From Desulfovibrionaceae bacterium (GTDB lineage: Bacteria; Pseudomonadota; Gammaproteobacteria; Burkholderiales; Burkholderiaceae_C), in NCBI GenBank assembly GCA_009778355.1, contig WRJY01000138.1:1-5151 (forward strand): DNA of 5,151 nucleotides, in the 5' to 3' direction. This document shows positions 1 through 5,151 of this stretch, piece by piece. A program made the translations under genes and the position numbers. Each line of letters opens with the position of its first letter. Positions within the stretch are counted from its first letter, which is position 1. The notes beneath the pieces were generated by a model. It searched no databases and was not told the DNA's origin. It saw only the letters and a program-made list of their open reading frames with translations.

Positions 1-80
1 TGTCGGCCTTTGCTTGCCAGCTCTTCGAGTTGCTCTCGTTCTTCGGAGGTCAGGGTGACGATGTATTTGTCCATCGCCAT
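1..80 (-). CDS. IS630-family transposase, N-terminal fragment (cut by window edge)
   Basis: Only the first 26 codons are visible, reading leftward off the window. They encode MAMDKYIVTLTSEEREQLEE followed by LASKGR. This opening (a basic or polar residue, then YIVTLT, then an acidic SEER-QL segment and a KG turn) is the hallmark N-terminus of IS630-family transposases, where it begins the helix-turn-helix DNA-binding region. The catalytic DDE domain would lie to the left, outside the window. I chose the ATG at 80; a second in-frame ATG at 74 gives MDKYIVTLT and is equally plausible, because neither has a clear ribosome binding site. The element would be a cut-and-paste transposon of the Tc1/mariner-like superfamily that targets TA. 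Family assignment is from recognition of the motif only; whether the transposase is intact cannot be judged here. Confidence 0.75.
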   Translation of the reverse strand, partial: MAMDKYIVTLTSEEREQLEELASKGR

Positions 81-146
81 ATTGTGGCCTGGTTGCAACC
101 TTCATTGGGCCTTTTAAGACGTCATTTTTCACGTGACATGACACTA
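81..146. mobile_element. probable IS630-type element end (non-coding terminal region)
   Basis: This is the stretch between the transposase start and a CTAG at 144-147. IS630-type elements are known to insert at TA, and some prefer CTAG and duplicate the TA, so the element boundary may lie at the TA of 145-146. The segment contains several short palindromes: GGTTGCAACC at 91-100, GACGTC at 118-123 and TCACGTGA at 129-136. GTCAT at 121-125 is the inverted complement of ATGAC at 138-142. Such symmetry suits a transposase-binding terminal repeat. The opposite end of the element is outside the window, so neither the terminal inverted repeat nor the target duplication can be confirmed; the right boundary is inferred. 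Confidence 0.4.
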
Positions 147-147
147 G

Positions 148-329
148 GGCCTGTTGCCGATCGGCTGCATCGAGTCTGGCCCCGTCAAAGCGAGGGACAA
201 CGAAGCCGAAGGCTGGCAATGCGCTGACTTGCATGTGGTGCGGATGGAAGGGGTGAACTTGATGGCCTATTGGACGGCAGAACGAAGCGAGATCACTTCA
301 CCATCGAAAACGCGCCGCGGACAGCATCT
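148..329. other. non-coding or eroded stretch between IS end and DUF2788 gene
   Basis: I see no supportable gene here. One forward frame, reading from about 148, is free of stops and would encode a peptide containing GPVKARDNEAEGWQCADLHV, but it runs on into the antisense of the DUF2788 gene and has no start signal or recognisable family. It could be the tail of a gene interrupted by the insertion sequence, or chance. No clear rho-independent terminator for the leftward DUF2788 gene was found. The CG-rich run near 310-320 has no adequate stem and loop. Confidence 0.35.
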
Positions 330-632
330 TCAATTCTGGAGAGATGTTGGCGCAGGCGTTTGGCGTTCAGCGGATGCGGGCGGTGGCGTTGTGTGCGCCC
401 GTTTTTCATCTATGCGGTGCTCAATGACCTTCTCGATGATCAGCTTGGTAATGAACCCGACCATGCTCAACCCCAGCGCCAAAAAGAGCACAAAGGTGCC
501 GAACTTGCCCGCCTTCGACTCCCACGCCAACTGGCCGATGATGAACAGCATGTAAGCCATCAACCCGCCCACGCCCACGGTCAGGCCAAACGACGTTACT
601 TGGGCCTCGGTAAAGCCAAACAGGGTGTTCAT
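330..632 (-). CDS. DUF2788 family small inner-membrane protein
   Basis: This gene encodes a complete 100-residue protein. Residues 1-10 are MNTLFGFTEA. A first hydrophobic helix spans about residues 15-35 (FGLTVGVGGLMAYMLFIIG). A short polar turn, WESKAGKFG, covers residues 37-45. A second helix spans about 46-68 (TFVLFLALGLSMVGFITKLI). The pattern of an FGxTEAQ opening, two helices and an ESKAGKFGT linker matches the DUF2788 family of proteobacterial membrane proteins, whose function is unknown. The tail after residue 72 is charged, then Pro/Thr-rich, and looks like a strain-specific extension. The ATG at 632 is the only good start, because an in-frame TGA lies 18 bases upstream (651-653). 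No strong Shine-Dalgarno is visible. It is divergent from the CHRD genes and points toward the insertion sequence. The family call is confident; no role can be given. Confidence 0.85.
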   Translation of the reverse strand: MNTLFGFTEAQVTSFGLTVGVGGLMAYMLFIIGQLAWESKAGKFGTFVLFLALGLSMVGFITKLIIEKVIEHRIDEKRAHTTPPPASAERQTPAPTSLQN

Positions 633-895
633 GATCAGTCGCGGTGCAGGTCAGGGGCAAGTCAACCGCAAGCCGGATCCTTGGTGAAAATGAGGGCGGA
701 TCACAACTTGCTCAAAACGCCAGACTTTGCCACCGCTTCAAAGCCCACAAGCCCGGCAGTGTTACAGCCCGGCAGGTTGGAGGGAGCAGCGAACCCAAAC
801 ATATCAGCGGCCCCAAACGAGCGGCCAACGTTGAGCTTGCCCCTGAAAACCATATCCCTTGCTGAGATGATTGAACCGAAGCAAGGAGAGAAGAA

Positions 896-952
896 GTGGC
901 AAAGCTAACTACAATGATCCGTCCGGCCCGCCGCTGCCGCACGCATGTCTGA
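896..952 (+). CDS. candidate 18-codon leader ORF (speculative)
   Basis: A perfect AAGGAG at 883-888 is followed after seven bases by GTG, then an 18-residue peptide, MAKLTTMIRPARRCRTHV, ending in TGA at 950-952. The peptide is basic in its second half (RPARRCR) and matches no family I know. Its stop codon lies inside a 6-bp inverted repeat (941-946 with 952-957), and the Shine-Dalgarno of the first CHRD lipoprotein follows some 30 bases later. That arrangement is what a translated leader or attenuator-like element would look like. Such short ORFs also arise by chance. The only positive evidence is the unusually good ribosome binding site, so this is a weak call. Confidence 0.2.
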   Translation: MAKLTTMIRPARRCRTHV

Positions 953-983
953 TGCGTCCGGGCGCGAGGCGGCGCTGGTCTTT

Positions 984-990
984 CCAGGAG
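984..990 (+). promoter_or_regulatory. ribosome binding site of the first CHRD lipoprotein gene
   Basis: The sequence CCAGGAG lies nine bases before the ATG at 1000. It decides the start of the lipoprotein gene. The reading frame stays open further upstream, but only the start at 1000 has this site and gives a proper lipoprotein signal peptide at the N-terminus. Confidence 0.7.
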
Positions 991-999
991 TTTTGCGGC

Positions 1000-1623
1000 A
1001 TGTCCACTTCCGTTCCGGTTTTCTTGCGTGCATCGTTGGCGGCGCTGGGGGCCGCGGTGTTGAGCGCCGGCTGCGCGTCGGTGAACCTCGGCGCCAACTA
1101 CAACCCGCCGCCGGTGCTCATGCCTCAGCCGCTGCCGGTCTCGCCGCCGCAAGCCACGTCGCAGCCGGTGACGCCCGGCCAGCCCATCGGCCAGCCGCTG
1201 CCGCCGGTCGGCGCGGAGGCATCCGCGCCGCCGTCTTCGGCCCCGTCCGCCGCCCAAACGCACCTGTTCACGCTTACCGCGCGTCTGGAAGGCGCTGCCG
1301 TCAATCCGCCCACCCTCAGCGCCGCCAGCGGCCAGATCGACTTGCTGTACGACGCCAACTTGCGTCTGCTGCGCTGGAAGGCGTCGTGGTCCGGCCTGTC
1401 GGGGCCGATCACGGGCGTACAGTTTCACGGCATTCCCGGCGCCGGCCTGAACGGCCCGCCAACCATGATCTGGCCCGGCCCGTTCGGCCCTGCCTACGAA
1501 GGCCGCGCCACCCTCACATTGCAGCAGGCGCAGGACTTGCTCGACGGGCGCTGGTACGTCAATGTGTTCACCGCCGCCTATCCGGGCGGCGAGGTGCGCG
1601 GGCAACTGCGGGTGGTCAAGTGA
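1000..1623 (+). CDS. CHRD-domain outer-membrane/periplasmic lipoprotein (first copy)
   Basis: This gene encodes a 207-residue protein. Residues 1-24 form a type II signal peptide ending in the lipobox LSAG-C, so Cys25 should be lipidated. Residues 33-85 are a Pro/Ala/Ser-rich, low-complexity linker. Residues about 88-205 form a CHRD domain: LFTLTARLEGAAV opens it, then LRLLRWKASWSGLSGPITG, a QFHG motif with His143, then YEGRATLT, and the closing WYVN(V)FT-YPGGEVRGQL signature. CHRD domains were named from chordin and are common in bacterial secreted proteins; their ligand or activity is not established. The residue after Cys25 is Ala rather than Asp, which suggests export to the outer membrane by Lol, although the +2 rule is less strict outside enterics. 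A good ribosome binding site sets the start. The gene overlaps the next one by four bases and is paralogous to it. Function is unknown beyond being a cell-envelope lipoprotein. Confidence 0.85.
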   Translation: MSTSVPVFLRASLAALGAAVLSAGCASVNLGANYNPPPVLMPQPLPVSPPQATSQPVTPGQPIGQPLPPVGAEASAPPSSAPSAAQTHLFTLTARLEGAAVNPPTLSAASGQIDLLYDANLRLLRWKASWSGLSGPITGVQFHGIPGAGLNGPPTMIWPGPFGPAYEGRATLTLQQAQDLLDGRWYVNVFTAAYPGGEVRGQLRVVK

Positions 1624-2144
1624 GACGGTCTTCTGAATTGCTTCGCTCCATTTGCGCGGCAGTTCTGCTAGCGGCGCTGGCCGGTTGCACCGGCACGCTG
1701 CGACCACAACCGCCATCGCGGCCCGCCACCCAGCCAGCGCCCGTGACGCCGGCAGCACCAACAGCGCCGCAACGGGCCGAACTGGCGGCGTTCAAGGCCG
1801 TGCTGTCGGGTCGCCAGGCCGTGTCGTCAGCGAATACGCCGGCTCGGGGCGAACTGGTGGCGGTGCTCAACCGCAATACCGGCCAATTGCGCTGGAAGCT
1901 GACCTTCAGCGGACTCAGCGGCCCCGTGCGCGGCGGGCAGTTCCAGCGCCAGGCGGCCAGTGGCCAGCCGGCCTCGTCCGTGCTGGCCGTCGGCGGTCGC
2001 ACCCTCACCAGCCCCTACGAAGGCCGCGCCGTGCTCACCCCGGCCCAAAGCGCCGATCTGCTGGCCGGAAAGTGGTACGTCAACCTGCGCACCGATCGCT
2101 TTCCCGAGGGCGAGTTGCGCGGTCAGGTGGTGGAACAACGCTGA
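1620..2144 (+). CDS. CHRD-domain lipoprotein (second, diverged copy)
   Basis: This gene encodes a 174-residue protein starting at a GTG within a GTGA overlap with the preceding stop, which indicates translational coupling. Residues 1-22 are a short basic, hydrophobic signal peptide ending in LAG-C, so Cys23 is the predicted lipid anchor. A Pro/Ala/Thr-rich linker covers about 28-52. The CHRD domain spans about 55-172 and aligns well with the upstream protein: LRWKLTFSGLSGPVRGGQF against LRWKASWSGLSGPITGVQF, SPYEGRAVLTPAQSADLLAG against AYEGRATLTLQQAQDLLDG, and KWYVNLRTDRFPEGELRGQV against RWYVNVFTAAYPGGEVRGQL. The first copy's QFHG is QFQR here, so the His is replaced by Gln109. The linker is also shorter. 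No separate Shine-Dalgarno is evident, as expected for a coupled start. The pair looks like an old tandem duplication. Function is unknown. Confidence 0.82.
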   Translation: MRRSSELLRSICAAVLLAALAGCTGTLRPQPPSRPATQPAPVTPAAPTAPQRAELAAFKAVLSGRQAVSSANTPARGELVAVLNRNTGQLRWKLTFSGLSGPVRGGQFQRQAASGQPASSVLAVGGRTLTSPYEGRAVLTPAQSADLLAGKWYVNLRTDRFPEGELRGQVVEQR

Positions 2145-2157
2145 CGCCGCCCGCCGC

Positions 2158-2169
2158 GCCGCCGGCGGC
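2158..2169. repeat. GC-only 12-bp palindrome after the CHRD pair
   Basis: GCCGCCGGCGGC is a perfect palindrome lying 14 bases after the second CHRD stop. It has no loop and no following T-run, so it is a poor rho-independent terminator. A further short inverted repeat (CCAAT at 2171-2175 with ATTGG at 2183-2187) follows immediately. It may slow transcription or be compositional. Confidence 0.3.
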
Positions 2170-2198
2170 TCCAATTTGTCACATTGGCAATTTGCCGG

Positions 2199-2230
2199 TT
2201 AACGCGACGTTTACGCCAGCCTTTTATAGT
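2199..2230 (+). promoter_or_regulatory. possible promoter for the efflux operon
   Basis: The 129-base spacer 2145-2273 is locally AT-richer than its surroundings. It contains TATAGT at 2225-2230, four to five matches to a sigma-70 -10 box. The best -35 candidate, TTAACG at 2199-2204, is 20 bases upstream, which is longer than ideal; TTTACG at 2210-2215 is too close. If real, transcription would start near 2237, giving the channel gene a leader of about 37 bases. Alternatively, the efflux genes are read through from the CHRD genes. Confidence 0.3.
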
Positions 2231-2273
2231 GACAGCCTTGCCTGCTTTTCCGCCCCAGCCTTCCCGAGCGACC

Positions 2274-3785
2274 ATGCGCCTTTTGTTCTCTTTTGCGCCG
2301 AGGCCGCGCCAGCGCGCGCCTGGCATGGCTGCCGCCGCCGTCGCCGCCGCCGCCGCGCTGATGGCGGGCTGCGCTGCCGGGCCGGACTACGCGCTCCCTG
2401 CGCCGCCGCCCGGCGCGGACTTGCCCGCTTTCAAGGAAAGCAGCCTGTGGCAGCCGGCCATGCCGGGGCAGGCTGGCTCGGAGGCCGGCGCGCCCGGCAG
2501 CGCGTGGTGGAAGGCGTATGGCGACCCGGCGCTCGATGCACTGGTCGAGCAAGCCAACCAGGCCAACCAGAGTCTGCGCCAGGCCGAGGCGCAGTACCGG
2601 CAGGCGCAGGCGCTGGTGCAGGGCGCGCGCGCCAGCTTCTTCCCGACCGTGGGGTTGGCCGCTTCGGCAGGCCGTGGCCGCAGCATCAGCGACGGCGTGG
2701 CCGCCGAGGGCAACAGCCATGCGTGGTCGTTGCAGGCGTCCTGGGAGCCGGACCTGTGGGGCAGCGTGCGGCGCAGCGTCGAGGCCGCGGGTGACAACGC
2801 CGCCGCCAGCGCCTTTGACCTGGCCGCGGCGCGGCTGGCGGTGCAGGCGGCGGTGGTCAACGGCTATCTGCAGTTGCGCCTGGCCGACGCGCAGAAGGCG
2901 CTTTACGCCGACACCATCGCCGGTTATCAAAAGGCGCTGGCGCTGACGCAGGCGCAGCAGCGCGCGGGCGTGGCAACGCGCGCCGACGTGGCGCTGGCGC
3001 AAAGCACGCTGGCGGCGGCACAGGCGCAGGCGGTGGATGTCGATCTGACGCGGCGCCAGCTCGAACACGCGCTGGCGGTGCTGCTGGGGCAGGCGCCGGC
3101 GGCGTTCACGCTCGAACCCGCGCCGCTGGCGGCGGCCCTGCCTTTGACGCCGCCGGGCCTGCCGTCGGAGTTGTTGCAGCGCCGGCCCGACATTGCGGCT
3201 GCCGAGCGCCGCGCGGCCGCCGCCAACGCCAGCATCGGCGTGGCGCAGGCGGCCTGGTTTCCGAGCCTGACCCTGAGCGCCAGCGGCGGCTATCAGGGCA
3301 GTGGTTTCGGGCCGTGGTTTCTGACGCCGGACCGGGTCTGGGCGCTGGGCGCAGCGTTGGCCGCCACGCTGTTCGATGGCGGCGCGCGCAGCGCGCAGGT
3401 GGAACACGCCCGGGCGGGGTTCGATGCCGCCGCCGCCAATTACCGGCAAACGGTGTTGGCGGGTTTTCAGGAAGTGGAAGACAACCTGGCTGCGCTGGGT
3501 GATCTGGCGCAGGAAGAAATCGCCCAGCAGGAGGCCGCGCGCGCCGCGCACGTGGCCGAACAGGTGCTGCTGGCGCAGTACCGCGCCGGCACCACGATTT
3601 ACAGCGCGGTGATTGCCGCGCAGACGCAGGCGCTGGCCGCCGACCGCGCGCTGCTGCAAGTGCGCGGGCGCCAGTTCGCCGCCAGCGTGGCGCTCATCAA
3701 GGCAGCGGGCGGCGGCTGGGATGCCAGCGCGCCGGCGCAACAGGCCGCGCCAGCCGTTTCATCTTCTTCACCGACCCACGAATGA
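2274..3785 (+). CDS. RND efflux outer-membrane channel lipoprotein (NodT/OprM-type, OEP family)
   Basis: This gene encodes a 503-residue protein, the usual length for this family. It is the TolC-like trimeric exit duct of a tripartite pump. Residues 1-32 form a lipoprotein signal peptide (basic PRPRQR, an Ala-rich core, lipobox LMAG-C), so Cys33 is acylated. It is followed by AAGPDY, typical of NodT-type channels. Two outer-membrane efflux (OEP) repeats follow, with the family landmarks WWKAYGDPALDALVEQA near 79, FFPTVGL near 123, WEPDLWG near 157, LPSELLQRRPDIAAAERR near 296, WFPSLTLSASGGYQG near 323, LFDGG near 365, FQEVEDNL near 398 and LAQYRAGTTIYSAV near 432. The long Ala/Gln-rich stretches are the coiled-coil alpha-barrel helices. 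The ATG at 2274 is chosen because it supplies the basic n-region; an internal ATG at 2325 would leave a signal peptide without positive charge. The Shine-Dalgarno is weak. The adaptor gene follows after nine bases. Confidence 0.93.
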   Translation: MRLLFSFAPRPRQRAPGMAAAAVAAAAALMAGCAAGPDYALPAPPPGADLPAFKESSLWQPAMPGQAGSEAGAPGSAWWKAYGDPALDALVEQANQANQSLRQAEAQYRQAQALVQGARASFFPTVGLAASAGRGRSISDGVAAEGNSHAWSLQASWEPDLWGSVRRSVEAAGDNAAASAFDLAAARLAVQAAVVNGYLQLRLADAQKALYADTIAGYQKALALTQAQQRAGVATRADVALAQSTLAAAQAQAVDVDLTRRQLEHALAVLLGQAPAAFTLEPAPLAAALPLTPPGLPSELLQRRPDIAAAERRAAAANASIGVAQAAWFPSLTLSASGGYQGSGFGPWFLTPDRVWALGAALAATLFDGGARSAQVEHARAGFDAAAANYRQTVLAGFQEVEDNLAALGDLAQEEIAQQEAARAAHVAEQVLLAQYRAGTTIYSAVIAAQTQALAADRALLQVRGRQFAASVALIKAAGGGWDASAPAQQAAPAVSSSSPTHE

Positions 3786-3794
3786 CGCACAGCG

Positions 3795-4991
3795 ATGGAT
3801 GCGCAAGCCACTCCCCCTCAGACCCGGCCGCATCCGCTGCGCTGGGTAATCGCCCTTCTGGTTCTGCTGGCGCTTGGCTGGGGCGCCAAGGTGCGGTACT
3901 TCACGCCGCCGCCGCCCAAATCTGCCGCGCCGCCGGTGCCGGTGCGCACGGCGCTTGCGCAGACGCAGGCCATGCCCATCACGCGCAGCGGCATCGGCAA
4001 CGTGCTGCCGGTGATGTCGGTCACGGTGCGCGCGCGCATCGACGGCCAGCTCGACAGCGTTGCGTTCAAGGAGGGGCAGGACGTGCGCGCCGGCCAGTTG
4101 CTGGCGCAGATCGACGCGCGCGGCTTTCAGGCCCAGCTCGACCAGATCGAGGCGCAAAAGGCCAGGGACGAAGCCCAGCTTGCCAATGCCCGGGTCGATC
4201 TGGCGCGCTACGGCGAACTCATCAAGCAAGAGGCCACCACGCAGCAAACGCTGGACACGCAGCGCGCGCTGGTGCAGCAGTTGCAGGCCGCGGTGCAAAA
4301 CGACGATGCGCAGATCGCGCTGGCGCGCGTCAACCTGAGCTACACGCGCATCAGCGCGCCGTTTGCCGGGCGCATTGGCGCGCGGCTGGTCGATCCGGGC
4401 AACATCGTCCACGCCGCTGACCCCGGCGGGCTGGCGGTCATCAACCAGATCGACCCGATCGCGGTGCAGTTCACGCTGCCCGAAAGCGACTTCCAGGCCG
4501 TCAACCAGGCACTGCGCTCCAGCGCCGCGCCGCTGACGGTGCAGGCGCTCGATCGCGACAGCCGCCAGGTGCTGGCCAGCGGCACGCTGGTGCTGCTGAA
4601 CAACCAGATCGACGCCAGCACCGGCACCATCGCGCTGAAGGCGCAGTTCCCCAACCCCAGGCACAGGCTGTGGCCGGGGCAGTCGGTGAACGCGCGGCTG
4701 GTGCTGGGCGAGCGCGCGCAGGCGCTGACAGTGCCCGCGGCGGCGGTGCAGCGCGGGCCGGACAACCTGTACGCCTACGTCATCGACGCCGGTGACACGG
4801 CGCGCATACAGCCGATCGCGGTGGACGGCATCGACGGCGGCATCGCCGTGGTCACGCAGGGCCTGAATGCCGGCGACCGTGTCGTCTTCGACGGGCATTT
4901 CCGTCTGACGCCGGGAGCGCGCGTCATCGAGATGCCGGCGGCGGGCGCATCGGCAGCGGCCTCGGCTGCTCCGCGGGAGAAGTCCAAGTGA
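3795..4991 (+). CDS. mdtA: MdtA-like periplasmic adaptor subunit of RND multidrug efflux pump
   Basis: This gene encodes a 398-residue membrane-fusion protein that links the inner-membrane RND permease to the outer-membrane channel. An N-terminal hydrophobic segment (about 17-30, WVIALLVLLALGWG) after a basic stretch exports or anchors it; there is no lipobox Cys. The first lipoyl half lies at about 76-108 (TVRARIDGQLDSVAFKEGQD). An alpha-helical hairpin spans about 110-178. The second lipoyl half, LSYTRISAPFAGRIGARLVD, is at 181-200, followed by PGNIV. The beta-barrel domain includes VINQIDPIAVQFTLPESDF (215-233), NNQIDASTGTIALKAQFPN (269-287) and WPGQSVNARLVLGE (293-306). A membrane-proximal domain covers about 310-380 (TVPAAAVQRG, GLNAGDRVVFDG). 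Individual motifs such as NQIDASTGTI and FTLPESD closely follow enteric MdtA, hence the symbol; strict orthology is not proven and the substrate is unknown. The stop overlaps the permease start (GTGA). Confidence 0.93.
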   Translation: MDAQATPPQTRPHPLRWVIALLVLLALGWGAKVRYFTPPPPKSAAPPVPVRTALAQTQAMPITRSGIGNVLPVMSVTVRARIDGQLDSVAFKEGQDVRAGQLLAQIDARGFQAQLDQIEAQKARDEAQLANARVDLARYGELIKQEATTQQTLDTQRALVQQLQAAVQNDDAQIALARVNLSYTRISAPFAGRIGARLVDPGNIVHAADPGGLAVINQIDPIAVQFTLPESDFQAVNQALRSSAAPLTVQALDRDSRQVLASGTLVLLNNQIDASTGTIALKAQFPNPRHRLWPGQSVNARLVLGERAQALTVPAAAVQRGPDNLYAYVIDAGDTARIQPIAVDGIDGGIAVVTQGLNAGDRVVFDGHFRLTPGARVIEMPAAGASAAASAAPREKSK

Positions 4992-5151
4992 GCATTTCGG
5001 CGCCCTTCATCCAGCGCCCAATCGGCACCACGCTGCTGGCCATTGCGCTGCTGCTGATCGGCCTGGTGGCCTGGCCGCTGCTGCCGGTGGCGCCGCTGCC
5101 GCAGGTGGACTTTCCGACCATTCAGGTGTCGGGCCGGCTGCCCGGCGCCAG
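4988..5151 (+). CDS. RND efflux inner-membrane permease, MdtB/MdtC-like, N-terminal part
   Basis: The first 54 codons run off the right edge of the window. The start is the GTG of a GTGA overlap with the adaptor stop, which implies coupled translation. Residues 2-12 are SISAPFIQRPI, the cytoplasmic amphipathic opening of RND pumps. Residues 13-35 (GTTLLAIALLLIGLVAWPLL and on) form the first transmembrane helix. LPVAPLPQVDFPTIQV (32-47) begins the periplasmic porter domain and is the classic HAE1 signature; the LPVAPLPQVDFP form resembles MdtC and its relatives more than AcrB. LPGA closes the visible part. A full protein would be about 1,030-1,050 residues. As the first permease after an MdtA-type adaptor it may be followed by a second permease (MdtBC-like heteromer), but that lies outside the window, so no symbol is given. 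Confidence 0.92.
   Translation, partial: MSISAPFIQRPIGTTLLAIALLLIGLVAWPLLPVAPLPQVDFPTIQVSGRLPGA

Larger units (their letters stand above)
633..999. other. divergent intergenic region (DUF2788 gene / CHRD operon)
   Basis: This 367-base spacer should hold the promoters of both divergent units. It contains two copies of AGCCCGGCAG (750-759 and 766-775), 16 bases apart. It also contains a looser repeated pair, CCCAAAC plus AGCGGCC (794-812 and 812-826). A near-consensus -10 hexamer, TACAAT, lies at 910-915 on the forward strand, but no matching -35 sits 16-18 bases upstream. The segment 883-957 carries a strong Shine-Dalgarno with an 18-codon GTG ORF and a small hairpin, ACGCAT-GTCTG-ATGCGT (941-957). 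No regulator gene or known operator was recognised. Confidence 0.45.

Noticed and set aside
204..214. Small hairpin AGCC-GAA-GGCT
   Set aside because: A four-base stem is too short to support a terminator, attachment site or RNA element, and no T-run follows.
270..908. A 212-codon open frame on the plus strand across the DUF2788 gene
   Set aside because: Its central part is antisense to the DUF2788 gene and the remainder has no recognisable motif or ribosome binding site.
871..999. Extending the first CHRD gene upstream by 43 codons
   Set aside because: The extension would put a charged, unfamiliar segment before the signal peptide. The ATG at 1000 has a good Shine-Dalgarno and a canonical lipoprotein N-terminus.
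945..1619. Extending the second CHRD gene upstream to a start near 945
   Set aside because: The frame is open, but the extension overlaps the first lipoprotein gene and would bury the signal peptide and lipobox internally. The GTG at 1620 places them correctly.
712..1761. A 349-codon open frame on the minus strand
   Set aside because: It covers the first CHRD gene in antisense and has an Arg-rich, motif-free translation. The forward frame has a ribosome binding site, signal peptide, lipobox and domain.
2145..2170. Rho-independent terminator after the CHRD genes
   Set aside because: The GC palindrome has no loop and no U-tract, so termination is not supported by sequence. It is listed only as a palindrome.
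1652..2794. A 380-codon open frame on the plus strand
   Set aside because: It overlaps two supported genes out of frame and has strongly biased composition with no recognisable domain.
2211..3740. A 509-codon open frame on the minus strand
   Set aside because: It lies entirely antisense to the well-supported outer-membrane channel gene. Its translation is Arg/Gly/Gln-rich without family motifs, as expected for a mirror frame in GC-rich DNA.
3768..4898. A 376-codon open frame on the minus strand
   Set aside because: It is antisense to the adaptor gene, with low-complexity Arg/His/Asp-rich translation and no start signals. It is a shadow of real coding sequence.

Overview
The window comes from a GC-rich Gram-negative bacterium, most likely a betaproteobacterium of the Burkholderiales type. 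The evidence is the strong G/C bias at third codon positions, a DUF2788-type small membrane protein, Lol-type lipoproteins, and an MdtABC-like tripartite RND efflux locus. The genus cannot be fixed from sequence alone. By eye, the first ~900 bases are less GC-rich than the rest, which is consistent with a mobile-element-affected intergenic zone next to conserved operon DNA.

Layout: (1) Bases 1-80, minus strand, encode the N-terminus of an IS630-family transposase cut by the window edge. The element probably ends near a CTAG at 144-147. (2) Bases 148-329 hold no convincing gene. (3) Bases 330-632, minus strand, encode a complete two-helix DUF2788 protein. (4) Bases 633-999 are a divergent intergenic region with short direct repeats and, near its right end, a candidate 18-codon leader ORF followed by a small hairpin. 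(5) Bases 1000-1623 and 1620-2144 are two tandem, translationally overlapping genes for paralogous CHRD-domain lipoproteins. (6) Bases 2145-2273 are a spacer with a GC palindrome and a possible promoter. (7) Bases 2274-3785 encode an outer-membrane channel lipoprotein of the NodT/OprM type, 3795-4991 an MdtA-like periplasmic adaptor, and 4988 to the window end the start of an RND inner-membrane permease.

The last three genes form one efflux operon. The permease drives proton-coupled export, the adaptor bridges the periplasm, and the channel lipoprotein crosses the outer membrane. The two CHRD lipoproteins lie just upstream on the same strand, so they may belong to the same transcript or neighbourhood. 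Their role is unknown, and the link to efflux is an inference from position only. I saw no CRISPR array, RNA gene or phage module, and nothing that clearly amounts to an undescribed system. The CHRD-pair/RND neighbourhood is the most unusual aspect.
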